A stretch of DNA of 64,000 nucleotides from Devosia chinhatensis (GTDB lineage: Bacteria > Pseudomonadota > Alphaproteobacteria > Rhizobiales > Devosiaceae): assembly GCF_000969445.1 (NCBI RefSeq), contig NZ_JZEY01000054.1, positions 2,046,001-2,110,000 of the forward strand. Reading direction: 5' to 3'. Below the pieces are notes generated by a model. That model was given only the letters and a program-made list of their open reading frames with translations. It was not told the origin of the DNA and ran no database searches. Numbering within the stretch: position 1 is the stretch's first letter; every line of letters starts with the position of its first letter. This document shows, piece after piece, positions 17,436-27,523 of the stretch. The position numbers and the translations under genes were made by a program.

Positions 17436-17466
17436 AAGGCCGGGCCCTCTGCCCGGCCTTTTTCTT
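17436..17466 (+). terminator. Intrinsic terminator after the OmpA-family gene
   Basis: A 10-bp stem AAGGCCGGGC/GCCCGGCCTT (17436-17445, 17451-17460) with a 5-nt loop is followed by TTTCTT, 24 nt behind the stop codon. Confidence 0.9.
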
Positions 17467-17531
17467 ATCTGCGCCTATCTTGCAGGGGGCAACGGACCTG
17501 GTAAATCTCGGCGGCTTGGTCGGAGCCCTTC

Positions 17532-18047
17532 ATGAAGAACCTCGAGATTTTCGTCGAACGCATCATCCTGGCGTCGCGCTGGCTGCTCGTGGCGTTCTAT
17601 ATCGGCCTTGGCCTCGCCCTGGGGCTCTATGCGGTCACGTTCTTCGTCAAGCTCTGGGACTTCGCCAGTCACCTGTTCGACCTCGACGAGACCGAAACCA
17701 TTCTCAAGATCTTGGGCCTGATCGACGCGGCGCTGATTGCCAGCCTTGTGGTCATGGTGATCATCTCGGGCTACGAAAACTTCGTGTCGCGCTTCGACAA
17801 CGAGGGAGAAGTCCACTGGCTGGGCCAGATCGATGCCGGATCGCTCAAGATCAAGGTGGCCTCGACCATTGTGGCCATATCGTCCATCCACCTGTTGCAG
17901 ATCTTCCTCAACGTGCCGACCTACACCAACGAGCAGATCATGTGGTACACGATCCTGCATCTGACCTTCATTGTCTCGGCGCTTTTCCTGGCGCTGATAG
18001 ATAAAATCTCGAAAAAGCCACAAAAGAACGACGGCCCGTCGCTGTAA
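17532..18047 (+). CDS. UPF0114 / YqhA family membrane protein
   Basis: A 171-residue protein with four membrane helices. 'FVERIILASRWLLVAFYIGLGLAL', 'DAALIASLVVMVIISGYENFVSRF' and 'LKIKVASTIVAISSIHLLQIFL' are the conserved blocks of the UPF0114/TIGR00645 family (E. coli YqhA). Function is unknown; relatives are widespread inner-membrane proteins. It lies behind the OmpA terminator and is probably transcribed alone. Confidence 0.9.
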   Translation: MKNLEIFVERIILASRWLLVAFYIGLGLALGLYAVTFFVKLWDFASHLFDLDETETILKILGLIDAALIASLVVMVIISGYENFVSRFDNEGEVHWLGQIDAGSLKIKVASTIVAISSIHLLQIFLNVPTYTNEQIMWYTILHLTFIVSALFLALIDKISKKPQKNDGPSL

Positions 18048-18177
18048 GCGGGCTCACAAATCCTTGATTCTAATTTGTAAATTTCCGTCTGGAAAGCGTT
18101 CGCTCGCTTTTCACGTTTGCGGGAACTCTCCGTCACAGCCAGCGTTTCTTAGCCAGCGTGAAACAAAGGAGCAAATG

Positions 18178-18543
18178 ATGGCTACCCCAGAACGCGATAC
18201 TGTCTACACCAATGACGGCAACCGCACCGTCTATACCCGTGAGAGCAATGGTACCGGCTGGTTTGTCGGCATCATCGTTGCTCTGGCCCTGCTGGCAATC
18301 GGCTACCTGGTGTTCTCGGCCAATTCCGGCCCCGCCACCACGGTTGACGTCAACAGCACTCCTGCTGTGACCAGCACCGACCCGGCTCTGGCTCCGGCTC
18401 CCATGACGGAAACGCCGGCACCGGCAGCTCCGGAAGCCGCCCCGATGACCGAGGCTCCGGCAGTTGAGACCGCTCCGGCAGTTCCGGCCGAAACCCCGGC
18501 TGGCGCTGGCACCGAGACGGCTCCGGTCGCTCCGGGCGTCTAA
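18178..18543 (+). CDS. Single-pass membrane protein with Ala/Pro/Thr-rich periplasmic tail
   Basis: A 121-residue protein: a polar N-terminus with tyrosines (VYTNDGNRTVYTRESN), one membrane helix (WFVGIIVALALLAIGYLVF, about residues 27-45), then a low-complexity tail of alternating Ala, Pro, Thr and Glu (PAPMTETPAPAAPEAAPMTEAP). The start is ATGATG; AAGGAG is 6 nt from the second ATG (18178), which is chosen. The layout, including 'TVDVNSTPAV' after the helix, is echoed by the small protein at 41836-42033 (TVDIDVPAVSV). Function unknown. Confidence 0.75.
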   Translation: MATPERDTVYTNDGNRTVYTRESNGTGWFVGIIVALALLAIGYLVFSANSGPATTVDVNSTPAVTSTDPALAPAPMTETPAPAAPEAAPMTEAPAVETAPAVPAETPAGAGTETAPVAPGV

Positions 18544-18590
18544 TATCTAGCCTCCCCTCCAGCCTTGGCCCCTCCCTCCAAGGCCTGAAG

Positions 18591-18623
18591 AAGACCCCGG
18601 CGCCCCCCGGGGTCTTTCTTTTT
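18591..18623 (+). terminator. Intrinsic terminator
   Basis: A 10-bp stem AAGACCCCGG/CCGGGGTCTT (18591-18600, 18607-18616) with a C-rich loop is followed by TCTTTTT. A second small hairpin (CCTTGG/CCAAGG) precedes it. It ends the 18178-18543 transcript. Confidence 0.88.
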
Positions 18624-18688
18624 GTGAGAGACCCTTTTCAAAGCCGCCCACCCTTCCCATCTCCGCTCAAAGCACAACGGGAGTAGAC

Positions 18689-19372
18689 ATGTTCAACATC
18701 GACCAGATCCTCAAGTCCTTGCAGACCGACGACAACACCAGGCGCACGGCCGTCACAGGTGCCGCCGGTCTGGCTGCGGGCATGTTGTTGTCGGGCGGCA
18801 AGCCGGGCAAGCTTTTGGGCAATGCGGTCAAGGTCGGTGCCATGGCAGCGGTGGGTGGGCTCGCCTACAAAGCTTGGCAGAACTATCAGCAGGGCCAGTC
18901 CAGCTCTGCCCCGCCGCCCAGCGAGGACGCCTTTATTCCCGCTCCGGAAAGTGCTGGCCATGAAGAGCTCGGCAAGACCCTGGTGCGCGCCATGATCGCC
19001 GCGGCCAAGGCCGACGGACGCATCGACGCAACCGAAAAGGACGCCATTTTCGATCGCTTGAAGACCATGCCGCTTTCCGCCGAGGAAAAGGCTTGGGTTT
19101 TTGACGAACTTTCATCCCCGCTGGACATCAACGCCGTCGTGGCGCGTGCCGATACCCCCGAGCACGCAGCCGAGATCTACGCAGCGTCGCTGGTGGCCAT
19201 CAGCGCCGATACGCCTGCCGAACAGGCCTATCTCGAAGCGCTTGCGGCCAAGCTAAAGCTCGATCCAGCCCTTGTCGCCGAAATCCACAGGACCGCCGGT
19301 GAAAAGGCTCCGCAGCCCGCTCCGGTCCCCACCTCGCCGTTCGCCTACACGCCCAACGCCAATAATGTCTGA
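18689..19372 (+). CDS. DUF533 / TerB-like inner-membrane protein (YebE family)
   Basis: A 227-residue protein. The N-terminal third has Gly/Ala-rich hydrophobic stretches ('GAAGLAAGMLLSGGKPGKLLGNAVKVGAMAAVGGLAYKAW'), followed by a Pro/Ser linker and a helical TerB-like domain ('LVRAMIAAAKADGRIDATEKDAIFDRL', 'LDINAVVARADTPEHAAEIYAASLVAI', 'LDPALVAEIH'). This order defines DUF533 proteins such as E. coli YebE, induced by envelope stress. The biochemical role is unknown. GGGAG lies just ahead of ATG 18689. Confidence 0.88.
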   Translation: MFNIDQILKSLQTDDNTRRTAVTGAAGLAAGMLLSGGKPGKLLGNAVKVGAMAAVGGLAYKAWQNYQQGQSSSAPPPSEDAFIPAPESAGHEELGKTLVRAMIAAAKADGRIDATEKDAIFDRLKTMPLSAEEKAWVFDELSSPLDINAVVARADTPEHAAEIYAASLVAISADTPAEQAYLEALAAKLKLDPALVAEIHRTAGEKAPQPAPVPTSPFAYTPNANNV

Positions 19373-19376
19373 TCGG

Positions 19377-19406
19377 GATACCGCGCGGCTCCGGCCGTGC
19401 GGTATC
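19377..19406 (+). terminator. UNCG-tetraloop hairpin after the DUF533 gene
   Basis: GATACCGCGCGGC (19377-19389) pairs with GCCGTGCGGTATC (19394-19406) as a 13-bp stem with one G-U pair, closed by a C(UCCG)G tetraloop. It begins 4 nt behind the stop codon. No U-run follows, so it could be a 3'-end protecting structure as well as a terminator. Confidence 0.55.
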
Positions 19407-19469
19407 ACCCATGTGCGTTCTTGAAGCGGGCGGCCGAGCCGTCCACTTCTGCCGGCAAGGAGACATCAC

Positions 19470-20513
19470 ATGGAACTGGGACTTTATTCCTTCGCCGAAA
19501 ACACCCCCGATCCGCTGAACGGCAATCGCGTCCAGGCTCCGGCTGAGCGGCTGCGCGACCTGCTCGAAGAGATCGAGCTTGCCGATCAGCTCGGCTTGTC
19601 CTTTTACGGCCTCGGCGAACACCACCGCGCCGATTACGTCGCGTCCGCGCCGGTAACGATTCTTGCCGCCGCTGCCGCCCGCACCAAATCGATCCGCCTC
19701 TCGACTGCCGTCACGGTGCTCAGCTCGGAAGACCCGATCCGGGTCTGGCAGCAATTTGCCACGCTCGACCTCATCAGCAACGGCCGTGCCGAGATCATGG
19801 CTGGCCGCGGCTCGTTCATCGAGAGCTTCCCGCTCTTTGGTCTCGATCTCAACGATTACGATGACCTGTTCGAGGAAAAGCTCGAAATGCTGCTCAATAT
19901 CCGCAAGGGCGGCAAGGTCGCCTGGCCAGGCAGCACGCACACCAGGCCCATTCCAGGCCTCGACATCTATCCCAAGCCAATCCAGGAGCCCCTGCCGCTT
20001 TGGATCGCCGTCGGCGGCACGCCCAATTCCGTTGCTCGCGCCGCTTATTACGGCCTGCCCCTGATGATCGCCATCATCGGCGGCCGGCCCCGCCAGTTCC
20101 AGCCGCTCACCGAACTCTATCGCCAGACGGGAGAAAAGGCCGGCCATACGCCATCCAGCCTCCGGCTCGGCATTTCGGGTCACGGCTTCATCGCGGAAAA
20201 CAGCCAGGATGCGCGCGACATTGCCTTTCCGGCCCATAACGCGACCATGAGTCGGATCGGCGCCGAACGCGGTTGGCCACCGGGCACCCGCGCTCAATTC
20301 GATGCAGGCACGACTGCCGAGGGGGCCTATTACATCGGCTCCCCGCAGGAAGTGATCGACAAGATCCTCATGCAGCACGAATGGTTCGGCCATGATCGCT
20401 TCGGCTTGCAACTCAGCGTCGGCACCCTGCCCCACGACAAGGTCATGAAGGCGATCGAGCTCTATGGTACCGTCGTTAAACCCGCCGTGGACAAGGCTTT
20501 GGCCGGAGCCTGA
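19470..20513 (+). CDS. LLM-class flavin-dependent oxidoreductase (luciferase-like)
   Basis: A 347-residue bacterial-luciferase-like TIM barrel. '[48 protein letters not shown]' and '[12 protein letters not shown]' are the family blocks for flavin binding, and 'IPLWIAVGG'-type sequence ([15 protein letters not shown]) follows. Such enzymes use FMNH2 or F420H2 to oxidise small molecules; the substrate is unknown. AAGGAG precedes ATG 19470. The next gene overlaps its 3' end by 50 nt in another frame. Confidence 0.88.
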   Translation: MELGLYSFAENTPDPLNGNRVQAPAERLRDLLEEIELADQLGLSFYGLGEHHRADYVASAPVTILAAAAARTKSIRLSTAVTVLSSEDPIRVWQQFATLDLISNGRAEIMAGRGSFIESFPLFGLDLNDYDDLFEEKLEMLLNIRKGGKVAWPGSTHTRPIPGLDIYPKPIQEPLPLWIAVGGTPNSVARAAYYGLPLMIAIIGGRPRQFQPLTELYRQTGEKAGHTPSSLRLGISGHGFIAENSQDARDIAFPAHNATMSRIGAERGWPPGTRAQFDAGTTAEGAYYIGSPQEVIDKILMQHEWFGHDRFGLQLSVGTLPHDKVMKAIELYGTVVKPAVDKALAGA

Positions 20514-21066
20514 TCGGGCGCTATATCGCAAGTGGGTCGCGCGCCGCCGGGCGCTCGACCTCCCAGGTTACGCCAGCTTTGCCGATGTGGGGCTGGATGG
20601 CGAATGGACCACGCCCTACCATCTGGCCGCCTGCGCCCATGACGGGCCGGTCCTCGTGACTTACAATTATCTCGACGCGCCATCGGCGAAGCGCGACCGG
20701 GACGTTCTATCCCGGCTGGGCTATCTGCCCGACATGGCCTTCAACCGCGTGCTTGATCTTGCGCTCGCCCAGGCCGAAACGATGCGGGCCGAGCTTTACG
20801 TTACCCACGCCTTCCACATGCTGCCCGCCACCCGTTCCGCAGCGATCGCGAGCAAAGACGTCGATACGTCCTTCGACATTATCGGTCGGCATGAATGCGA
20901 AGGGCGCCGGGTCATCGCCTTGGGTGAAGTCGCCGCCCGGACCTGTCGACGCCACAATATCGCGCACCGGGCCGTGCCTCATCCAAGTGCGCGCGGCACC
21001 AGCTTCGCAAACCGCGCAGGCCTTCTCGCAGAGGCGCTGCGCGAGCTTACTTGCCGGAGCGCTTGA
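20464..21066 (+). CDS. Conserved protein, possibly uracil-DNA glycosylase-like fold
   Basis: A 200-residue protein with clear coding bias but no assignment I am sure of. The only upstream start before the conserved-looking part is ATG 20464, which overlaps the LLM gene by 50 nt. The C-terminal '[31 protein letters not shown]' resembles the 'G..A......H..PHPS' end of the uracil-DNA glycosylase superfamily, and '[17 protein letters not shown]' could be the earlier motif. The first catalytic motif (GQDPY-like) is not visible, so any such enzyme would be remote or of altered activity. Confidence 0.6.
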   Translation: MVPSLNPPWTRLWPEPDRALYRKWVARRRALDLPGYASFADVGLDGEWTTPYHLAACAHDGPVLVTYNYLDAPSAKRDRDVLSRLGYLPDMAFNRVLDLALAQAETMRAELYVTHAFHMLPATRSAAIASKDVDTSFDIIGRHECEGRRVIALGEVAARTCRRHNIAHRAVPHPSARGTSFANRAGLLAEALRELTCRSA

Positions 21067-21268
21067 TCGACTTGATCGCGAGGGGCGGCACGCCCGACTT
21101 CTCGGAAATGGCCCGGTCCTGATCCATGATAGCCGTGCGGGCGGGCTCGTCGCCATCCAGGCCACCGAGCAGGCTGGCATCCACCTTGCGGTTGGAGCGT
21201 TGAGTGCCGTCTTCATAGACGACGTCGAACATGACGAATTCGGAACGAGCGGTCGGTTTCCTGGCCAT
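21047..21268 (-). CDS. Small conserved protein
   Basis: A 73-residue basic protein without membrane segment (ARKPTARSEFVMFDVVYEDGTQRSNRKVDASLLGGLDGDEPARTAIMDQDRAI). The even codon bias and defined start support it as real; similar short proteins are known to me from Hyphomicrobiales genomes only as hypotheticals. Its 3' end overlaps the convergent 20464-21066 gene by 20 nt. Confidence 0.7.
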   Translation of the reverse strand: MARKPTARSEFVMFDVVYEDGTQRSNRKVDASLLGGLDGDEPARTAIMDQDRAISEKSGVPPLAIKSIKRSGK

Positions 21269-21291
21269 TTCAATGGTCCTTTCAAAACAGA

Positions 21292-21316
21292 ACCGCGAGC
21301 CGGGCCGGCTCGCGGT
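21292..21316 (-). terminator. Hairpin terminator behind the HlyU-like gene
   Basis: ACCGCGAGCC (21292-21301) pairs perfectly with GGCTCGCGGT (21307-21316) across a 5-nt loop. In the leftward direction it is followed by TTCTGTTTTG. It should end the dnaG-rpoD-DUF2442-HlyU direction of transcription before the small gene starting at 21268. Confidence 0.65.
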
Positions 21317-21342
21317 CGATAATCATTCATTTGGTGTCGGGC

Positions 21343-21633
21343 TTAGCGGTAGATGCCGTTGCCCTGTTCATCCACGATCTGGCGACCCTTGGAAAGCGCC
21401 AGCGCGATGAGGTCATCGACCGAGCTCATCCGGTCGGCGCGAATGAAGCGGTAGCTCTTCGTCTCGCCGTCGATTTCTTTTTCGATGAGGCCTGCCAGCT
21501 GCAGCTCGCTGCCGGCTTTCATCTCGATCGCCTTGATCTGGAAGCCCTTGTAGCTTTCCTCTCCGAGCACCTTGTCGCCCTGCGGCTCCTGGCTCGCGCT
21601 TCCGCCGCCAAACAGCTTCTTGAAAAACGACAT
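21343..21633 (-). CDS. HlyU-family protein
   Basis: A 96-residue protein. 'MSFFKKLFGGGSAS', then 'YKGFQIKAIEMKAGSELQLAGLIEKEIDGETKSYRFIRADR' and 'ALSKGRQIVDEQGNGIY' match the HlyU/DUF family of small alphaproteobacterial proteins named after the Vibrio haemolysin regulator. The relation to transcription control is only by name here. GAGGAG lies 7 nt before ATG 21633, so the longer open frame is discarded. It is 17 nt behind the DUF2442-like gene. Confidence 0.85.
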   Translation of the reverse strand: MSFFKKLFGGGSASQEPQGDKVLGEESYKGFQIKAIEMKAGSELQLAGLIEKEIDGETKSYRFIRADRMSSVDDLIALALSKGRQIVDEQGNGIYR

Positions 21634-21650
21634 GGCTGTCTCCTCGTGTC

Positions 21651-21935
21651 CTAGGGTCTGCGGGCAGGCCGGGGTCGCTCCAGCGCGCCGTTTCTGTCCA
21701 TCTCCTCCTGCAACCAAAGCGGTGAGATGTCAAAATAGTTTGGCCAGGTGGGGACGCCGTTCGCCAGTCCCACCTTGCCGAAATAGGCCCGATCCCGCAA
21801 AGGCTCCGTTCCCTCGCCGCGCTGCGCCAGCATGGGTGCCGCATTGAAAGTGCCGGAGGTGCCGTCCGTAAACGTCACCACCAGCTTGAACGGTATGGCC
21901 GCGCGGATCGAAGCGACCTTGAGCGGAGCAGCCAT
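21651..21935 (-). CDS. DUF2442-like small protein
   Basis: A 94-residue protein beginning at ATG 21935. The core 'FKLVVTFTDGTSGTFNAAPML' followed by 'FGKVGLANGVPTWPNYFDISPLWL' resembles DUF2442, a small beta-rich domain of unknown function often paired with toxin-antitoxin-like DUF4160 genes. No DUF4160 partner is present. It starts 10 nt after the rpoD stop, so it rides on the rpoD transcript. Confidence 0.78.
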   Translation of the reverse strand: MAAPLKVASIRAAIPFKLVVTFTDGTSGTFNAAPMLAQRGEGTEPLRDRAYFGKVGLANGVPTWPNYFDISPLWLQEEMDRNGALERPRPARRP

Positions 21936-21945
21936 GTGGCCGCTC

Positions 21946-24003
<2,058 letters not shown>

Positions 24004-24195
24004 CATGTACTCCTCGGAACCGGTGGGCGGATGGTTCCGGCTGTGTCTTTAGGTGGTGACAACTCAAGACAAGGTAAAGGTCTGGTCACCGGACCGTTAA
24101 CGGCCCATGCCAAAATGGTTCGCATCGGATGGCATGACGAAGTGATTCGCCATAACGCAAAATCGCGCATCGTCGCCGCCCTTGGGGTAACTCCC

Positions 24196-26139
24196 CTAGA
24201 AACTGCGAGTTGCGCGTCCTGATAGCGAACCAAATCCTTCGATCAATGCCTCTGTGCCATCGACAGTGGTAATCTGGTTCTTGATGTCACGCAGCCTTTC
24301 AAAGGTTTCTTCGCTTGGGTCTTCGCCCAGCGCGGCTTCGGCTGCTTTCAGCTCTCTATTTAGCTGAACTTTCTTGTTATGCAAGGCCAGCGCATGACCT
24401 AAGCCGGTTTCCGCATCCGCGCGAGCCGTCTCCAGTCCCACCTGCCACACGCCCTGCCGGGTGAGCGTGTCGGCCATCCGCTCGAGCGCCGGGCCGTGCC
24501 CCCGCGCCCCCAGCGCCGCTCGCAGGTCGTCGGCGGAAATGTCATGATGGCGGACCACCAGCGCCAGGATATCCCCCAGCACCTTCTGCGCAATGGCGGT
24601 CTCGCAATCGAGCGCCGCCAGCGCCTCGAACTTGTCCTCGACCACGGCCGGATGGTTGACGAGGGTGAGGATAATCGTCGCCTCGCGCGGCGAGGCCTCA
24701 GCCACCGCACTGGGTCGCAGCAACCGCGAATTCTTGAGCGTATCGGAAACAACCAGGCGGGGCGTGCCGCGCGCGGGATAGCCATAGGCCCCGCTCTGTC
24801 CATAGGCCGGCTTGCCGCCATTGCGCCAGTTCTGCTGCGCGCCCTGCCGCAATGGCGCGAAGAACGCCTTGATCTTCTCGTCGAACGCCTGCTGGTAATG
24901 AAAGCGCACCGAGGAATCCTGGATGGAATTGGCCCGTTCGCGCAGTCGGGCCTGCAGGGCCGCGCGCTCTTCGGGTGCCTCGGGCACCAGTCCGCCGCCG
25001 GTCTCGAAACTCCATACCATGTCCGAAAGGCTGCGCGCCTTTTCAATCACGTCTGTAAAGGCGGCCTTGCCCTGCGCCTTGATCAGGTCGTCCGGGTCCT
25101 GTCCTTCGGGAAGCGTGGCAATCTTGACGCTCTTGCCGGGCTTGAGATGTGGCAGGATCAGGTCGGCCGCACGTTCGGCGGCCTTGAGGCCGGCCTTGTC
25201 GCCATCGAAGCAAAGCACCGGATTGTCGCTCATGCGCCAGAGCAATTGCACATGCTCTTCGGTCAATGCCGTGCCCAGGGGCGCGACTGCCCCTTCGAAC
25301 CCGGCCGACACCGCCGCGATGACGTCGAGATAGCCTTCCACCACGATAACGGTGGCACCATCCCGCGCTGCGCCCCGCGCCGACTGCCCGTTGTAGAGCG
25401 TCTGCCGCTTGGAAAAGAGCTGGGTTTCGGGGGAGTTGAGGTATTTCGCCGGCACATCCGGCGACATGGCGCGCCCGCCAAAGGCAATCACCCGGCCACG
25501 AAAATCGGTGATCGGGAACATGACGCGATTGCGGAACCGGTCATAGGTCAGCGGATCGCCGTCGCGGCTGGTCACCAGGCCGGTATCGATCATCGCCTGT
25601 GCCGACACGCCGTTTGCCGCAAGATGCTCCTTGAGCCCATTGCGGCTGTCCGGCGCAAACCCAATGCGGAACCGACCCTGGCTCGCCGGCGACACGCCGC
25701 GCTCGAAGAGATAGCCGCGTGCCCGCGCCCCGATATTGTGGGCCAGAGCGGCCTCGAAATATTTGGTCGCCAGCTCCATGACGTCGACGAGGCTGCGCTG
25801 CTCGGCCTCGCGGCGCTCCGTGCGCTCGTCACGGGCCGGCATCGGCACGCCTGCCATGCCCGCGAGCTTTTCCACCGCCTCGGGAAAGCTCATCCCGGCC
25901 TTTTCAGTCAGGAACCGGAAATGATCGCCCGATGCACCGCAGCCGAAACAATGATAGATGCCGCGCCGGTCATCGGCGTGAAAGCTCGGGCTTTTTTCGG
26001 CATGGAACGGGCAGCATGCCCACATGTCGCCCTTGCCGGGCTGGCTCTTGCGCTTGTCCCACAGCACATGCTCGCCGACCACCTGCGTGATCGGCAGGCG
26101 CTGACGGATTTCATCCAGGAACTGATCGGTAAAGCGCAT
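24196..26139 (-). CDS. dnaG: DNA primase DnaG
   Basis: A 647-residue primase. The N-terminal zinc ribbon is Cys43, His46, Cys64 and Cys67 (CPFH...YHCFGC). The RNA polymerase core includes 'GRFRIGFAPDSRNGL' and 'VMFPITDFRGRVIAFGGRAM', and the TOPRIM motif 'VIVVEGYLDVIAAVSAG' with 'LCFDGDKAGLKAAERA' supplies the metal-binding acids. The C-terminal helical DnaB-binding domain is present. It makes RNA primers at the replication fork. ATG 26139 fits the family N-terminus (RFTDQFLDEIRQRLPI). Confidence 0.97.
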   Translation of the reverse strand: MRFTDQFLDEIRQRLPITQVVGEHVLWDKRKSQPGKGDMWACCPFHAEKSPSFHADDRRGIYHCFGCGASGDHFRFLTEKAGMSFPEAVEKLAGMAGVPMPARDERTERREAEQRSLVDVMELATKYFEAALAHNIGARARGYLFERGVSPASQGRFRIGFAPDSRNGLKEHLAANGVSAQAMIDTGLVTSRDGDPLTYDRFRNRVMFPITDFRGRVIAFGGRAMSPDVPAKYLNSPETQLFSKRQTLYNGQSARGAARDGATVIVVEGYLDVIAAVSAGFEGAVAPLGTALTEEHVQLLWRMSDNPVLCFDGDKAGLKAAERAADLILPHLKPGKSVKIATLPEGQDPDDLIKAQGKAAFTDVIEKARSLSDMVWSFETGGGLVPEAPEERAALQARLRERANSIQDSSVRFHYQQAFDEKIKAFFAPLRQGAQQNWRNGGKPAYGQSGAYGYPARGTPRLVVSDTLKNSRLLRPSAVAEASPREATIILTLVNHPAVVEDKFEALAALDCETAIAQKVLGDILALVVRHHDISADDLRAALGARGHGPALERMADTLTRQGVWQVGLETARADAETGLGHALALHNKKVQLNRELKAAEAALGEDPSEETFERLRDIKNQITTVDGTEALIEGFGSLSGRATRSF

Positions 26140-26197
26140 GTATGTTATCTAGGCATTCACCGACCGTAAGTCACGAACAAGGAACTTATCCACACCC

Positions 26198-26590
26198 ATG
26201 CCGCAGACGAAGATGCCCCCCGCCGTCCTGCTGATCCTGACCGCCGGCCCTGCTTTGGCCATCGGCATGACGCTGTGGATCGTCAATGATCTGGTGCCCG
26301 CTTGCGACGTGACCGAACATCAGCGCCTGGCCGCGCCTGATGGCCAGTTCGACCTGGTCACGTTCTCGCGCCAGTGCGGCGACAGCACCGATGCCAATAT
26401 GCAGGCAGCCTTGGTCCCGCCGGACGAGCCTGTTCCGTTCGATGCAGCGAGCTTCGTCTCGGTCGGTGCCGAGGCGAATCTGCAACCGCGCTGGGAGGGG
26501 CCCGACAGTGTCGAACTCACCCTGCCCCAAGACGCTGAAATTTACCGCCGAGACGAGACTGTCGCCGGCATCAACGTCCTTTACCGCTGA
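26198..26590 (+). CDS. Small membrane-anchored or exported protein of unknown function
   Basis: A 130-residue protein with one N-terminal hydrophobic segment (AVLLILTAGPALAIGMTLWIVNDLV, about residues 9-33), either an uncleaved anchor or a poor signal peptide, followed by an acidic periplasmic-type domain with two cysteines (LVPACDVTEH and FSRQCGDST) that could form a disulfide. I do not recognise the family. It is divergent from dnaG across 58 nt and 39 nt ahead of the YihY gene. Confidence 0.7.
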   Translation: MPQTKMPPAVLLILTAGPALAIGMTLWIVNDLVPACDVTEHQRLAAPDGQFDLVTFSRQCGDSTDANMQAALVPPDEPVPFDAASFVSVGAEANLQPRWEGPDSVELTLPQDAEIYRRDETVAGINVLYR

Positions 26591-26629
26591 TCGCAATCCT
26601 TTTTCTCCCGCACCATCTTCCGTGTGAGC

Positions 26630-27523
26630 ATGACCGAACTGACGACGCCTGTTCCGACCACGAATGCCGATCCCACCTCTCCGTTTCGCTGGCGGCGTGT
26701 TCTCTGGCGCACCATCCGGTCCATGGCGCGCATGGAAATGGCGATGAATTGCGCCGGCATCGCCTATTTCGGCTTTCTGTCCCTGTTTCCCGCGGCCAGC
26801 GCCATCATTATCCTCGTCGGCCTGCTCATGCCCGTCGAATTCATGGCCGACATGGTCCAGAAACTCGATGGGATCGTGCCCGAAATGGTGCGCCAGACCA
26901 TTGCCAATCAGCTCAGCAACCTTGCCGACCAGTCCAATACCGGCCTCGGCATCGGCCTTGCCCTTTCGCTGGTCATCGCCGCCTGGAGTGGATCGCGCGG
27001 CATCGCGGCCCTGATGTTCGCCATATCGCGCACACGCTCGCAGGATGAAAAGCGCAGCATCCTCGCGGCCATAGCCATGTCGATGCTCGTGACCTTCATC
27101 GCCGGGATCACGATGATCGTCATCCTGGCCCTCGTGGCTGGTCTTCCGGCCTTCTTTGGCGCCGTGCCCTTCATCAGTGCCGACCAGGCCCTGATTCTCA
27201 CCCTGCGCTGGCCGCTCTTGCTGGTCCTGGGTGTCGGCGCCATAGCCGCCTTTTACCGCTACGCTCCCGACCGGCGTTTCAAACGCGCCAAATGGATCTG
27301 GCCGGGCGCCCTGCTGGCCACGTCCCTCTGGCTCGCCGCCTGTGCCATTTTCTCGTTCTATGTCGAGCAGCTGGGCAATTTCGAAGCGACGTTCGGATCG
27401 CTGGCTACCGCCATCGTTCTGCTGCTCTGGATTTACAATTCAGCGCTGATCATGGTGCTTGGCGCCACGTTCAATGCCGAACTGCAACGGGAAACCGAAC
27501 GCAGTCGCCCCGCTAGCGCGTGA
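26630..27523 (+). CDS. YihY/BrkB-family inner-membrane protein
   Basis: About 297 residues with six membrane helices. 'AMNCAGIAYFGFLSLFPAASAIIILVGLL', 'LSLVIAAWSGSRGIAALMFAI' and 'IWPGALLATSLWLAACAIFSFYVEQLGNFEATFGSLATAIVLLLWIYNSALIMVLGATFNAEL' are the blocks of the YihY/BrkB family, once annotated as ribonuclease BN. No enzyme activity is established. A GTG at 26624 is an alternative start. The 3' end overlaps the convergent hydrolase gene by 11 nt. Confidence 0.92.
   Translation: MTELTTPVPTTNADPTSPFRWRRVLWRTIRSMARMEMAMNCAGIAYFGFLSLFPAASAIIILVGLLMPVEFMADMVQKLDGIVPEMVRQTIANQLSNLADQSNTGLGIGLALSLVIAAWSGSRGIAALMFAISRTRSQDEKRSILAAIAMSMLVTFIAGITMIVILALVAGLPAFFGAVPFISADQALILTLRWPLLLVLGVGAIAAFYRYAPDRRFKRAKWIWPGALLATSLWLAACAIFSFYVEQLGNFEATFGSLATAIVLLLWIYNSALIMVLGATFNAELQRETERSRPASA

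Noticed and set aside
24007..24195. A riboswitch or small RNA in the dnaG-rpoD gap
   Set aside because: The 189-nt gap is AT-richer and probably holds the rpoD promoter, but I see no conserved fold or terminator pair to support an RNA element.
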